The translations under genes were made by a program, and so were the position numbers. Positions 25,923-36,580 of a stretch of 64,000 bases of DNA are shown one piece after another. The stretch is from Annona cherimola (Eukaryota > Streptophyta > Magnoliopsida > Magnoliales > Annonaceae), in assembly GCA_030490835.1 (NCBI GenBank), contig CM059971.1:37682012-37746011 (forward strand), written 5' to 3'. The stretch's first letter is position 1. Every line of letters starts with the position of its first letter. Below the pieces are notes generated by a model. That model saw only the letters and a program-made list of their open reading frames with translations, was not told where the DNA came from and ran no database searches.

Positions 25923-27478
25923 ATGGCACCTAAAGCGGTTGCAAAGCCATCTAAACTAGGCGTATCCAGACCATCGAGATCCAATACAGGTGAGGGGGCC
26001 GATAGCGAACTCCGTCGAAACGGGTTCGGGAGGAAGCTTCCGCATCTGTGGGATGCCGCGTGCGATTCTGTGAAGCCAATCTGTCATCGTCTACACCTCG
26101 ACAAGACCAATCTAAGTCTGGATCCAGCAGCGAGACATTATCAGCTGCCAACAGGCAGGGCACACCAACACAGAAGGGATAAGTGCTTAAAATGCCAATG
26201 ACATACTTTAGAACCAAGCAGGAGCACAACCGATTCTACAAGAGTTTTTATGAGCGTAAGATTTTTATCCCCAAGATCAGTGATTATGAGTTTGGAATGG
26301 AGGAGCTACTTGATTTTCAAGGATGGACTGAGCTTCTGAAAGCTGATGATAGGGTATACCCTGATCTGACCCGTATATTTTACTATTTATGGGATAAGGA
26401 GTATTACCTTATGTTTGTGAAAGGAAAAGACATAAATTTGGGAATTGGAAACACAAATCATAGAGAAAGTGCAATCCGACGAATTGCACAGATATTAGAT
26501 GTTCCTGAAGCCGATGAAAGTATTCATGAAGGGTTGACACTTCCACACATGTACAACCAGTTAACAAAGAGCAACAAATATCATTTGGGAATAAAATTCC
26601 TCCATTATATGGATTTATTTCCAAGATTGAGGGTTCTATGGCTGTTGATCGCTCATTGTATCTATCCAAAAGGAGGATGCCGAAACCAATTGAAACCCCA
26701 GGAGGCCAAAATTTTGTGGAAAATAGATAATCGGGTTAAAGTCAGCCTGCCTGCTCTGTTTTTGGAAGCCTTGGCCTCTAAGAAAGATAATCCCAGAGGC
26801 GTGCTACCATATGGGACATGGATCACCAGAATTATGCACTACCTTGATGCCAACCTAGATGGGGAGCCATTTGAAGCGTTGAAGCCCACAAATGTAATAA
26901 ACAAGGCTTTACTGACTTGGATGAAGATCAATTTGGAGGAATTCCGAGCAGCAAGCATTCAAGAAAGGATGGGACAACCATCCTAACATAAAGCGGAGGG
27001 TGCTCATTCTAAGGGGGAGCAGCCCCTTCCGTCCCCATAGCAGGAGGCAACCCTGTCTCCACCATTGGCAGTGCCTGCAGAGCCCGCATCGCCCCAATCA
27101 CATGGCTCATGCTCTCCTCATGGCTCACAGATTCCCGATCCCTTCCACACTTGCCAACTTGGGATACCTCTGTCAATGTCATCAGAGACCACCTTGAGCA
27201 TATGGAAGATTGGCTTACGTCACAATTGGTGGGGCTTCACATGGTGATGATGGACATGCACACTCATTAGGACAGAATGGATCGCGAAATGCGCACAATA
27301 AAGTATAGGCTTGCGTCGGGGAGCAGTCGAGGTCATCTCGTGCCGAGCATACCTGATTTTGATCCATATTTCGGCGAATCTGTGAGAGCTGAACCCACCG
27401 TTCAACCTCCTCATCCTTTTATTCCTCTGGTCATATTTGGCCTACCCCACCTCCTCGCCATCCATCCTATCTTATATC
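25923..27478 (+). pseudogene. Decayed third ORF of element B (Transposase_32-like)
   Basis: Counterpart of the 529-residue third ORF of element C. The start MAPKAVAKPSK at 25923 matches MAPKAKTPK of C. The longest open part, 26183-26986, carries the conserved core: TYFRTKQEHNRFYKSFYERK, DFQGWTELLK, NKYHLGIKFLHYMDL and DNPRGVLPYGTWITRI. A frameshift separates the start from this core and stops follow it. Element C is inserted near the 3' end of this ORF at 27478, and the last few codons continue at 38317. Confidence 0.8.
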
Positions 27479-27599
27479 TGTTGGAAACAATGTTTAAAAC
27501 AATAAAAATTGACCAAATCTTGAGTTTCGATGATTAACAAGAACCAATTTGAGTATATAAAAGGTACTAATGTGTTTGATAAATGTTTAAGGAAAGCAA

Positions 27600-28420
27600 A
27601 GAGGTCAAGTCGATCTTCAAGTCGACTTGGACTTCGACTTGGGTGAAGTCGATCCCAAAGACGACTCAAATATCGACTTGAGAATGAATCCCAAAAGCGC
27701 AACAGGTGAAGTCGCAGGTCAAGTCGACTCCACTTGCGACTTGGGAAGTCAAGTCGCAGACGAAGTCGACTCCAGCATCGACTTCAAACAAAAGAAAATG
27801 TCCAGCGTTGATTTTGGGGGCACGAAGCTGCCCAAGTCGCAAACGAAGTCGACTCCAGGTGCGACTTGGGTCAAGTCGCAGACAAGGTCGACTCCAACTT
27901 CGACTTGAGGATTTTAGACTTGAAGATTGAAGTTTCAAGTTTATTCCAAGGATCATATTGAACTTGTTCAAACCCAAATGAGATGAAAAGTTCATTCACA
28001 AGGAAACAAATTAAGATTCTTGAAGATCAAAGCTAAGATTCATATTCAATGTTCAAATCAAGTCTATCAAGCCAAGGCAAATGTTCAAGCTTATTCAAAT
28101 AAGGCAACACCCAAGTTATGGAGACCAAGTGAGTCCAAGACTAAGCGAGGAACAAGCATATATCATGCAAGGACTCTAACAGCTCAAAAGCTTTGCAAGG
28201 ATCAAGCCGAATCTTGAAGAACAAAGCAGCTTCAGCAAAACCCGAGCCAAGTCGCAGGCTAAGTCGACTTCAGATTCGACTTAAGTCGAAGTCTGAAACC
28301 AAGTCGACTAAAACTCAGACTTGGGAAATTGGAGGAACTGGAGTCGCAGACGAAGTCGACTCCAGATGCGACTTGGGTTGCCAAGTCGCAAACCAAGTCG
28401 ACTCCATCTTCGACTTGGGT
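27600..28420 (+). repeat. GTCGAC hairpin array in element C 5' LTR
   Basis: About seven units such as CAAGTCGCAGACGAAGTCG followed by ACTCCAG and TGCGACTTGGG. Each has inverted arms (CAAGTCGCA against TGCGACTTG) and a central GTCGAC. They form two clusters upstream of the TATA box. A second copy lies in the 3' LTR at 36702-37522. Confidence 0.8.
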
Positions 28421-28499
28421 ATAACGTTCAAATTTTCGAACGTTGGAGTTCATTTATTGCGCGCCAACAACTTCCACAACGTTCCAATCCTTCTTACTC

Positions 28500-28507
28500 T
28501 ATAAAAG
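28500..28507 (+). promoter_or_regulatory. TATA box of element C 5' LTR
   Basis: TATAAAAG, about 80 bp after the last hairpin unit; the same box is at 37602-37609 in the 3' LTR and at the equivalent place in element B. Confidence 0.7.
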
Positions 28508-29211
28508 GACAATCAAATGAACATGAGAGTAAGCAATACACACTACTCTAAGGATCATAGAGAGAAAAGAAGTTCAAGAAAGATTTTCAAATCCTTTTCT
28601 CCATATTTGAGATTTTTCAAAAGGAAGAAAGAGCTTCAAACTGCAAGTTGCCTCAACAATCATCATCCAAGCTGCCTTTGATTTCTTCCTCGAGTTCAAA
28701 CTGCCTACACAAATCTGTAAAGTGTAGTTTTTACTTATTTTCATCATCTTGTTGTATTGAACTTGATTTAGCTTGAGTTGCTAAGATCAAGTGTATGCAA
28801 AGTAGAGTGTGATTGGAGTGAGACTCGTCACCTACTTGTGCATTGAGTTGTTACGCCCCCTAGAGCTAGAATCTAGAAGAGAGCAAGTGGCTCTAGTTGT
28901 ATATGCCCCCTAGAGCTTTGAATCTAGAAGAGAGCGGTGACTCTAAGTGTATTCAAGGAATACATAGTGGAACCCAAGTCACAACGGAGTGTGAGCTTGG
29001 AAGAGTGGAGTAGGGAAGGTTTGCCCGAACCACTATAAATCTTGTGTTTGTTTTTTTCTATTACTACTTTATTTTTAATTGCCCTCCATTAGCCTTCATA
29101 AGGGGATTAATTTTCAGAAAAGGGTTAAGTTTTGATTTACCAAAGATTTTTTTAAAGAACCCAATTCACCCCTCCCCTCTTGGGTTTAGCCATCAACTAG
29201 GGACCAACAAG

Positions 29212-29223
29212 TGGTATCAGAGC
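29212..29223 (+). other. Primer binding site of element C
   Basis: TGGTATCAGAGC two bases after the LTR end, complementary to the initiator tRNA-Met 3' end. Confidence 0.92.
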
Positions 29224-29257
29224 AGGTCTTTGAGTTTACCAAAGAGATCTTATCAAT

Positions 29258-31060
29258 ATGGCATCCCAATCTACTTCCGTTCCCGCTTTTGCTGAAGGCC
29301 AATCCTTTACAAGGCCACCATTGTTTGATGGGAACAATTTTGGATATTGGAAGCTTCGTATGAAGCAACTCATCATGGCTACCGACATGGATTCTTGGAT
29401 TGCTATCCAAGATGGTGTAACTTTGCCTACCGATGAACGAGCTTCCAAATGGACCGATGAGGAAGTAAGAATAGTGAAGAGCAACGCCAAAGCTATGAAC
29501 TCCTTATTTTGTGCTCTCACTGCTTCTGAATATGATAGAGTATCCTCTTGTTTAACCGCCAAAGAGATTTGGGATACGCTAACCTCTATCTATGAAGGAA
29601 CTTCTCAAGTCCAAGGGACGAGAAGAAATATTTTGATTGGAGATCTAGAGAATTTTAGAATGCTAGAAACAGAAAATATTTCTGAAATGTTTGCTAGGTT
29701 CTCAAAGATTACTAATGCTCTAAAAGGTCTTGGAAAGGCTATTTCTGAATCTGAGCAGGTTATGAAAATTCTAAGAGCTCTACCCGAATCATGGACCCCA
29801 AAAATCACTGCAATAGAAGAAGCCAAGGACCTTAACACACTAAAACTTGAAGACTTAATTAGCTCTCTCATGTCACATGAGCTAATCAAAAGAAGAAATG
29901 AAGATCAGCACAAGGGCAAAAGAGCAATTGCCTTAAAAGCCGCACAAGACACCGATGACACATCTTCTTCTCAAGATGACGATGAAATTGCTCTACTCAC
30001 AAAACGGTTCAGAAAATTTGTGAGAAAAGGCAAAAATTTCAGAAGCTTCAAAGAAAGAACTCCCAGAGAGAAGAAGAGAGAATCAACCAAGTGTTACCGA
30101 TGCGGCGGTTCGGGACATATGCAAGCTCAATGTCCAACTCCCGAAGAAAACAAGGCAAAAGAACAAAGAAAAGATCGAGGGGACAACAAAAGATTCCAAA
30201 AATATAAAGGAAGAGGCATGTACGTGAATGATGAGGAATCTACGACAAGTAGCTCCTCAACTGATGAAATAGAGGCGGAAGAATGTGCAAGAATTTGCTG
30301 CATGGCACAAATCGAGCAAGGAGAACAATTCACCTCAACAAAAAACATAAGCAATGAAGAGGTAAGCTCTAAACTCTCCCTTTCTGAATCAAGTTACTCT
30401 TCCTTTCAAGAATGCCTCAAATGTACTGAATTAGATGAACTACAAACTGCATATGATTCATTATATGAAGAAATGAAGAAATTAGGAAGCAAGTTTACAA
30501 TTAAGAAAAGACAATGTGATGCAACAATAATTGTAAATAGTAAACTTGCAGAAAGATTAGACAAATTGAAAGATGAAAATGATTTGCTGAAAAAGGAGAA
30601 CAAATCATTAAATGAATCATTAACTAAGTTCTCTAATCCAGGAGAAAGTGTCAAAATGTTTCTGAATATGACCTCCCAAACACATAAAAGAGGTCTCGGG
30701 TATCATACATTTGAGCACGGAGAAAGTAGCAAATCAAATGTGGAAACACTTGAGAAACATCAAACTAAAGTTGCATCTTTTTACAAGCCACAAAAGAAAA
30801 ACTTTAAGTGGACTAGTAGACCAACGTTTGAACCATTGTATACTTGGAGGCCTACTCCAAGATTACCTATGGCTTGTAATTTCTGCAATAAAATGGGTCA
30901 TAAAACTTACAAATGCAATTTTAAGAAATTATATGACCATGGTGCAAAGTTAGTTTGGGTTCCAAGAAACACAAGATTTGGGCTTTCCAAGTTAGAACAA
31001 CAAAGGTTGATGTATATTACTAACCCAAATGGACCCATAAAATGGGTACCAAGGAGATAA
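29258..31060 (+). CDS. gag: Gag of element C, two CCHC zinc knuckles
   Basis: A 600-residue nucleocapsid protein that would package element RNA in cytoplasmic particles. It starts MASQSTSVPAFAEGQSFTRP 35 bp after the primer site. Residues 20-210 form the copia Gag (UBN2-type) region with FGYWKLRMKQLI, AKEIWDTL and MKILRALPESW. CYRCGGSGHMQAQC at 279-292 is a CCHC knuckle. A coiled-coil segment rich in Lys, Glu and Leu spans about 385-460. A second knuckle, CNFCNKMGHKTYKC, lies at about 540-553. Two knuckles split by a coiled coil also occur in element B, so this is a family feature. The frame is intact and the stop is TAA; pol follows in another frame. Confidence 0.93.
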   Translation: MASQSTSVPAFAEGQSFTRPPLFDGNNFGYWKLRMKQLIMATDMDSWIAIQDGVTLPTDERASKWTDEEVRIVKSNAKAMNSLFCALTASEYDRVSSCLTAKEIWDTLTSIYEGTSQVQGTRRNILIGDLENFRMLETENISEMFARFSKITNALKGLGKAISESEQVMKILRALPESWTPKITAIEEAKDLNTLKLEDLISSLMSHELIKRRNEDQHKGKRAIALKAAQDTDDTSSSQDDDEIALLTKRFRKFVRKGKNFRSFKERTPREKKRESTKCYRCGGSGHMQAQCPTPEENKAKEQRKDRGDNKRFQKYKGRGMYVNDEESTTSSSSTDEIEAEECARICCMAQIEQGEQFTSTKNISNEEVSSKLSLSESSYSSFQECLKCTELDELQTAYDSLYEEMKKLGSKFTIKKRQCDATIIVNSKLAERLDKLKDENDLLKKENKSLNESLTKFSNPGESVKMFLNMTSQTHKRGLGYHTFEHGESSKSNVETLEKHQTKVASFYKPQKKNFKWTSRPTFEPLYTWRPTPRLPMACNFCNKMGHKTYKCNFKKLYDHGAKLVWVPRNTRFGLSKLEQQRLMYITNPNGPIKWVPRR

Positions 31061-31067
31061 GAATTAT

Positions 31068-34000
31068 TTGTTTATTTTTCAGACATGTTTTAAGGCAAAG
31101 GCAAATAATGAATGGTTCATGGATAGCGGTTGCTCAAGGCATATGACCGGTGAAAGAAATTTGTTTCATAAACTTAAGCCTTGCAATGAAGGAATAGTTG
31201 CCTTTGGCAATAATGAAAAAGGTAAGATTAAAGGTAAAGGAAATATACGTAGTATCTCAAATGCTTGCATGGAAGATGTTTTGTTTGTTGAAGGACTCAA
31301 ACACAATTTAATGAGTATTAGCCAATTATGTGATAAGGGATACAAAGTTGTGTTTGAATCATCTATATGTAATGTATTTGATGGAGAACATATCATGTTT
31401 AGTGGCAAAAGACATGGAAATGTTTATTTGGTTTCACTTGATGAATTAGATGGTCAATGTCTAATGGCCATTGATAACGATCCATGGGTTTGGCACAAGA
31501 GGCTTGGACATATAAACATGGGCAACATAAAGACCCTATGGAAAAAGAGTTTGGTAGAAGGATTACCAAAATTAAAATATGACAAAGACAAGATTTGCAA
31601 GGCATGTCAATTATCTAAACAACCAAAGATGCCTTTCTCTACCAAAAAGGAAATTTCCACCACTAAGCCACTTGAACTACTACACATGGATCTATACGGG
31701 CCATCCGACATTCTAACCATTGGTGGAAAGAAATATGTATTTGTCATAGTTGATGATTTTTCAAGATTCACATGGATAATTCTCTTAGCTAGTAAGGATG
31801 AAGCCTTCTCTATGTTTGCAACTTTTGTGAATTTGGTGCAAAATGAAAAACAAAGTACTATTGTGACCATAAGAAGTGATCATGGTGGCGAATTCGAAAA
31901 CAAACGATTCATGGAACTTTGTAATGAGAAAGGAATTCACCACACATTTTCTGCACCAAGAACTCCACAACAAAATGGAGTAGTTGAAAGGAAAAATAGA
32001 ACTATACAAGAGATGGCTAGAACTATGCTAAATGAGAGCAATCTATCCAAGAAATTTTGGGGTGAAGCTGTGAGTACAGCTTGTCATGTTTTAAACCGAG
32101 TTACCATTCGAGCAATCTTGAAAAAGACCCCATATGAACTGTGGAAAGGAAGGAAACCAAATATCTCATATTTTCATGCTTTTGGATGTACATGTTATGT
32201 TTTGAACAATGGAAAAGCCAACTTGGGTAAATTAGATGCCAAAAGTGATGAAGCTATATTCCTTGGTTATTCATCAAGTAGCAAAGCATATAGAGTATTC
32301 AATAAATGAAACCAAGTTGTAGAAGAATCCATACATGTTGTATTTGATGAAATTAACCAAACTCCGAGAAAGGAGAATGCACTAAGTGATGCAGATGAGA
32401 CAAAAGGCAAAGAACAATCAAAGGAACTCGAGCTCAAGCCAGAAAATCTAGTGGAGGAAGAAGTAAGTGAAGGTAATGACTCTTACAAACCTCCAACTGA
32501 TTTAAAGTTCAAAAATGCCCATCCAATTGAACAAGTTATTGGAAATATATATGAAGGAGTAAAAACTAGAAGATCAAAACAAAACGTTTATGGCCAATAT
32601 GCGTTTGTATCGAAAATTGAACCAAATACCATTGAACAAGCTCTTAATGATGAAAATTGGGTTATTGCAATGCAAGAAGAGCTAAATCAATTCGAAAGAA
32701 ACAATGTATGGCATCTAGTTCCTAGACCAAACACTCATACCGTCATTGGTACCAAATGGGTATTTAGGAACAAATTAGACGAAAGCGGTCTTGTAATAAG
32801 AAACAAGGCAAGATTAGTAGCCAAAGGGTATTCTCAAGAAGAAGGAATTGATTTTGAAGAATCATATGCACCCGTGGCTAGATTAGAAGCCATACGCATC
32901 CTACTAGCATTTGCTTCTCATATGAACTTCAAATTGTTTCAAATGGATGTAAAAAGCGCATTTTTGAATGGTTATTTGAATGAAGAAGTATATGTTGAAC
33001 AACCCCCTGGTTTTGAAGAAAAGGATCAATCAAAGTTTGTTTATAAATTAACCAAAGCATTATATGGACTAAAACAAGCACCAAGAGCTTGGTATGAAAG
33101 GTTAAATACATTCTTGATTGATCATAAGTTTCAAAGAGGGAAAGTAGACACTACTTTATTCATCAAGTACAAAAATAAAAATATTTTGATTGTACAGATT
33201 TATGTTGATGACATAATATTCGGTGCTACTGACGAAAATCTTTGTCAAGAATTTTCTAAGATAATGCAGAGCGAGTTTGAGATGAGCATGATGGGAGAAT
33301 TAAATTTCTTCCTTGGACTTCAAATCAAGCAACAAAATGAAGGAATATTTCTAAACCAGTCCAAATATGTCAAAGAAATGCTCAAGAAATTTGGAATGCA
33401 GAATAGCAAAGAAGCAAACACTCCAATGAGTTCGACAATCAAGATCGACACGGACGAAAACGGTAAAAGTATCAATCAAAAGCTTTATAGAAGCATGATA
33501 GGATCCTTGTTATATTTAACTGCTTCTAGACCCGATATCTTGTTCAGTGTTTGTATGTGTTCTAGATTTCAAGCATGTCCTAAAGAATCACATCTACTTG
33601 CTGTAAAAAGAATTTTTAAGTATTTGATAAAAACTGCCAATCTTGGACTATGGTATCCAAAGGGTACAACCTTTGATCTAATCGGCTATTCGGATGCAGA
33701 TTTTGCCGGCTATAAAGTAGATAGAAAGAGTACTAGTGGAACTTGTCAGTTTCTTGGACATATGTTGGTTTCATGGTATTCAAGAAAACAAACAAGTGTT
33801 GCCCTATCTACTGCAGAAGCCGAATATATAGCCGCCGGTAGTTGTTGTGCCCAATTACTTTGGATGAAACAACAGTTGAAAGATTATGGTATTGATTATG
33901 TTGATATTCCTATTAGATGTGATAATACAAGTGCAATTTGTTTAACTAAGAATCCTGTACTGCATTCAAGAACCAAGCATATTGAAGTGAGACATCACTT

Positions 34001-34145
34001 TATTCGTGAGCATGTTGAGAATCATGATGTATGCTTAGAATATGTGAAAACAGAAGACCAAATTGCTGATATCTTTACCAAACCATTAGCCAAAGAATCA
34101 TTTTATAAAATTAGGAATGATATGGGGATGATAGAGCTAAATTAG
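31068..34145 (+). pseudogene. pol: Pol of element C (PR-IN-RT-RNase H), one in-frame stop
   Basis: Polyprotein in Ty1/copia order. Protease active site FMDSGCSRHMTG near residue 18. The GAG-pre-integrase region ends in WHKRLGHIN. Integrase: zinc motif residues CKACQ, then the catalytic Asp in LLHMDLYGPSD, Asp in TIRSDHGGEFEN and Glu in [36 protein letters not shown] and [10 protein letters not shown] (33201 on). RNase [21 protein letters not shown] and [11 protein letters not shown]. The only lesion is a TGA at 32307-32309, where element B has a Lys codon; the same frame continues to 34145. The first Met shown is only the open-frame start: how translation passes from gag to pol is not clear (see findings). 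Confidence 0.9.
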
Positions 34146-34640
34146 GAAAAATAAAACAAGAAACCAAAATTTGAAAAGGCAAAACTGATGGGTCAAGTCG
34201 ACTCCATGGGAGCCAAGTCGACTTGGGAAAGTGAAGTCGACTCCGCTTCAGGAGCGAAGTCGACTCCACAGGAGCGAAGTCGACTCCGCTTCAATAACGA
34301 AGTCGACTCCGAGGGACCGAAGTCGACTTCGCCTAGGGCAAAGTCGACTCCGCGCGCGACCGTCCGACTTCCACGAACTTCTCCCTTTTCTTCTCTTTCT
34401 TCTTCCTTTCCTCCCATTTTTCCTCCGAATCCTCTGTTTTTTTTTTTTTCTCTCTCTCTCTCTCTCGGCGACAGTTTTCTCCCCCTCCGGCGATCCGCTG
34501 TCACTCCCGGCAAGCCGCTGTCTCTCCATCTTCCACGATTTCACACCCTTGGCTCTCACTCTCTCTCTTTAAGCTCTCCCTCTCACAGCTCTAAAGCATT
34601 CTCTATTTCATATTCTTCAGTCACTAAAATTCCAATTTCA
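34146..34640 (+). other. Spacer between pol and third ORF of element C, GTCGAC repeats
   Basis: Between 34194 and 34352 there are seven to eight AAGTCGACTYC repeats separated by short GC-rich phrases (AGGAGCG, GCTTCA), then a CT-rich leader of about 250 bp before the third ORF. The LTR-type motif in the middle of the element suggests a duplicated regulatory segment, possibly an internal promoter or splice region for the third ORF. That role is inferred. Confidence 0.7.
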
Positions 34641-36230
34641 ATGGCTCCAAAAGCTAAAACTCCTAAACTAGCAGTCAAAAAGCCAAGCCAACGGCCAGTG
34701 CCTAGGCCATCCCAATCCTCCACAGAGGAAGATATTCCTAGAAGAGCAAGGACTCCATCCAAACGAGTTAGAGAGGAACCATCAACCTCGACGGGTAGAC
34801 GGGTTCGATTCCAGACAACAACCCAGTCAACTGATAGAGCCCCACGATCAGAAAGCCAACCTGAAAGCTCTTATTCTTCAAGGATTCCTATCAAGAAGGG
34901 GCAAGTTCTAAAAATGCCCACTACTTATTTCAGGACAGAGCTACAGCATAGTCGCTTCTACAGAAACTTCTATGAACGAAAGGTATTCATTCCTAAGATC
35001 ATAGATTTCAAGTTCCTCAACGACTATGAGTTCGACATAGAAGAGTTGTTGGATTTCCAAGGATGGATACAACTATTCAAATCCGATGAACGGATCTATC
35101 CTGATCTCACAAGACAGTTTTATTATTTATGGGACAACACCAAGTTTTGCACTTATGTCAAAGGCACTGAAATAAATTTTGGGAGTAGCAACTATCCAGA
35201 TCAAGATGAAGCCTTGAGAAGAATTGGAAATATTCTTCAAGTACCTTTTGATGAAGAGAGGCTTCCCAAGGATCTGACTATGGACAAGATCTACAATGAG
35301 TTAACCAAAAGCAACAAGTACCATGCAGGCACCAAATTCCTACATTACATGGATCTTTCTCCCAGACTCAGGGTTATCCGTCTATTGATCGCCCACTGTA
35401 TTTTGCCAAAAGGAGGCAGAAGGAATCAATTGAATCCACAAGAAGCAATGATCTTGTGGAAATTAGTGAACAAAGTCAAGATCAGTCTTCCCAGACTATT
35501 CCTAGAAGCCTTAGCATCCAGGAAAGACAATCCGAGAGGCGTGTTACCTTATGGATCTTGGATCACCAAGATTTTTGAGCGGGTTGAGCTCGACATTGAC
35601 GGGGAACCATTTGAAGTCCCCAAGACGACCAACGCTATCAACAAGGCTTTGCTCCAACGCATGAAAATCAATTTGGAGCAGTTTAGGGATGATCGCATCC
35701 AAGAGAAGCTTGGCGAGCCAGTCCGAGAACAAGAGGACAATGCACAAGCTGAGGGGGAGCAAGCTCCCGAGGCATCGCCTGAACGGCCTGCATCTCCTCT
35801 GTCACACGGATCACATTCTCCTCAAGGATCCGTTGCACCCGAACGCGTGCCGCCTACTTCAGATCAAATGGCTACACTTCAAAGCCTCAAAAATGAGATC
35901 TTGGAAGCTATGGGTCATCAAGAAGATAGGATGACTAGCCTAGTGACCGGTGTGCTGAATGCTATCACTGATATGCATTCCCGACAAGATCACATGGATC
36001 GGGAACTGCGTACCATCAAATATCACCTCGCCTCCGGACGTCACAAGAAGAGGCCTATGCCCGAACTCGATCCATACGAATCGGGTTCAGTTCATAAAGC
36101 AGCATCTCCCGATCATGATATCTCCATCTACTCATCTGCCCAAAATCGTCCCATCAAACCAATCTTATATCCGATCTCTCAATTTCAATTCACAAAATCA
36201 TTAAAAGTTGATCGATTTTTGATAGTTTGA
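34641..36230 (+). CDS. Third ORF of element C, Transposase_32-like, not a clear envelope
   Basis: A 529-residue protein from MAPKAKTPKLAV to a TGA at 36228. I chose this ATG because element B has a matching MAPKA start; the open frame upstream (from 34188) is only the GTCGAC array. Residues 1-85 are basic and Ser/Pro/Thr-rich. Residues 90-360 form a globular region with TYFRTELQHSRFYRNFYERK, LLDFQGWIQLF, TKSNKYHAGTKFLHYMDLSP and ASRKDNPRGVLPYGSWITKI, which I recall as the 'putative plant transposon protein' domain (Transposase_32). A Glu/Pro/Ser-rich stretch and a short C-terminal coiled coil follow. SIRE elements are often said to carry an envelope-like ORF here, but I see no signal peptide and no transmembrane helix. 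Function is unknown. Confidence 0.8.
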   Translation: MAPKAKTPKLAVKKPSQRPVPRPSQSSTEEDIPRRARTPSKRVREEPSTSTGRRVRFQTTTQSTDRAPRSESQPESSYSSRIPIKKGQVLKMPTTYFRTELQHSRFYRNFYERKVFIPKIIDFKFLNDYEFDIEELLDFQGWIQLFKSDERIYPDLTRQFYYLWDNTKFCTYVKGTEINFGSSNYPDQDEALRRIGNILQVPFDEERLPKDLTMDKIYNELTKSNKYHAGTKFLHYMDLSPRLRVIRLLIAHCILPKGGRRNQLNPQEAMILWKLVNKVKISLPRLFLEALASRKDNPRGVLPYGSWITKIFERVELDIDGEPFEVPKTTNAINKALLQRMKINLEQFRDDRIQEKLGEPVREQEDNAQAEGEQAPEASPERPASPLSHGSHSPQGSVAPERVPPTSDQMATLQSLKNEILEAMGHQEDRMTSLVTGVLNAITDMHSRQDHMDRELRTIKYHLASGRHKKRPMPELDPYESGSVHKAASPDHDISIYSSAQNRPIKPILYPISQFQFTKSLKVDRFLIV

Positions 36231-36580
36231 CAAAAAGGGGGAGATAGAATAGGTGAGTTGAGTAAAATTTTCTTTTGGGTTGGGTAGTTTTGTATCTAGG
36301 TTTCATTTTTGTTTTGTGTTGCATGAAACTTGATACATATATATGCTATTGATGAATGTTATGTTTGCTTAATATGTTATAAAGTATTCAACATGATTTG
36401 CTTGAAAATGATTTGCTTGAAAGGTATCCAATATGCCAAAATGATATAATAGTTGAAATTTCAAAAAGCTCTGACCTATATGACAAATGCTCTGTTTTTC
36501 AAAAAGACATATGAACATGATTAATGCTTGAAAGGTATCAACTCAAATGAAGTTTTGTCAATCATCAAAAAGGGGGAGAT
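36231..36580 (+). other. Untranslated tail and polypurine tract of element C
   Basis: AT-rich sequence without a gene. AAAAAGGGGGAGAT (36567-36580) directly before the 3' LTR is the polypurine tract for plus-strand priming; an earlier similar tract, AAAAAGGGGGAGAT at 36233-36246, lies just after the third ORF. Confidence 0.85.

Larger units (their letters stand above)
27479..29209 (+). repeat. 5' LTR of element C
   Basis: 1,731 bp. The U3 holds GTCGAC hairpin units at about 27600-27910 and 28245-28420, followed by the TATA box at 28500. The R/U5 part contains a repeated phrase GCCCCCTAGAGCT (near 28855 and 28905). Confidence 0.95.

Noticed and set aside
27627..28551. Repeated open frames over the LTR hairpin array that look like short repetitive proteins
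   Set aside because: They run on both strands with the period of the DNA repeat and are identical in both LTRs; they reflect the array and not coding sequence.
34188..34640. N-terminal extension of the third ORF of element C
   Set aside because: The open frame comes from the GTCGAC array and CT-rich leader; element B shares the ATG at MAPKA.
34641..36230. Envelope protein
   Set aside because: No signal peptide, membrane helix or fusion-like segment is visible.
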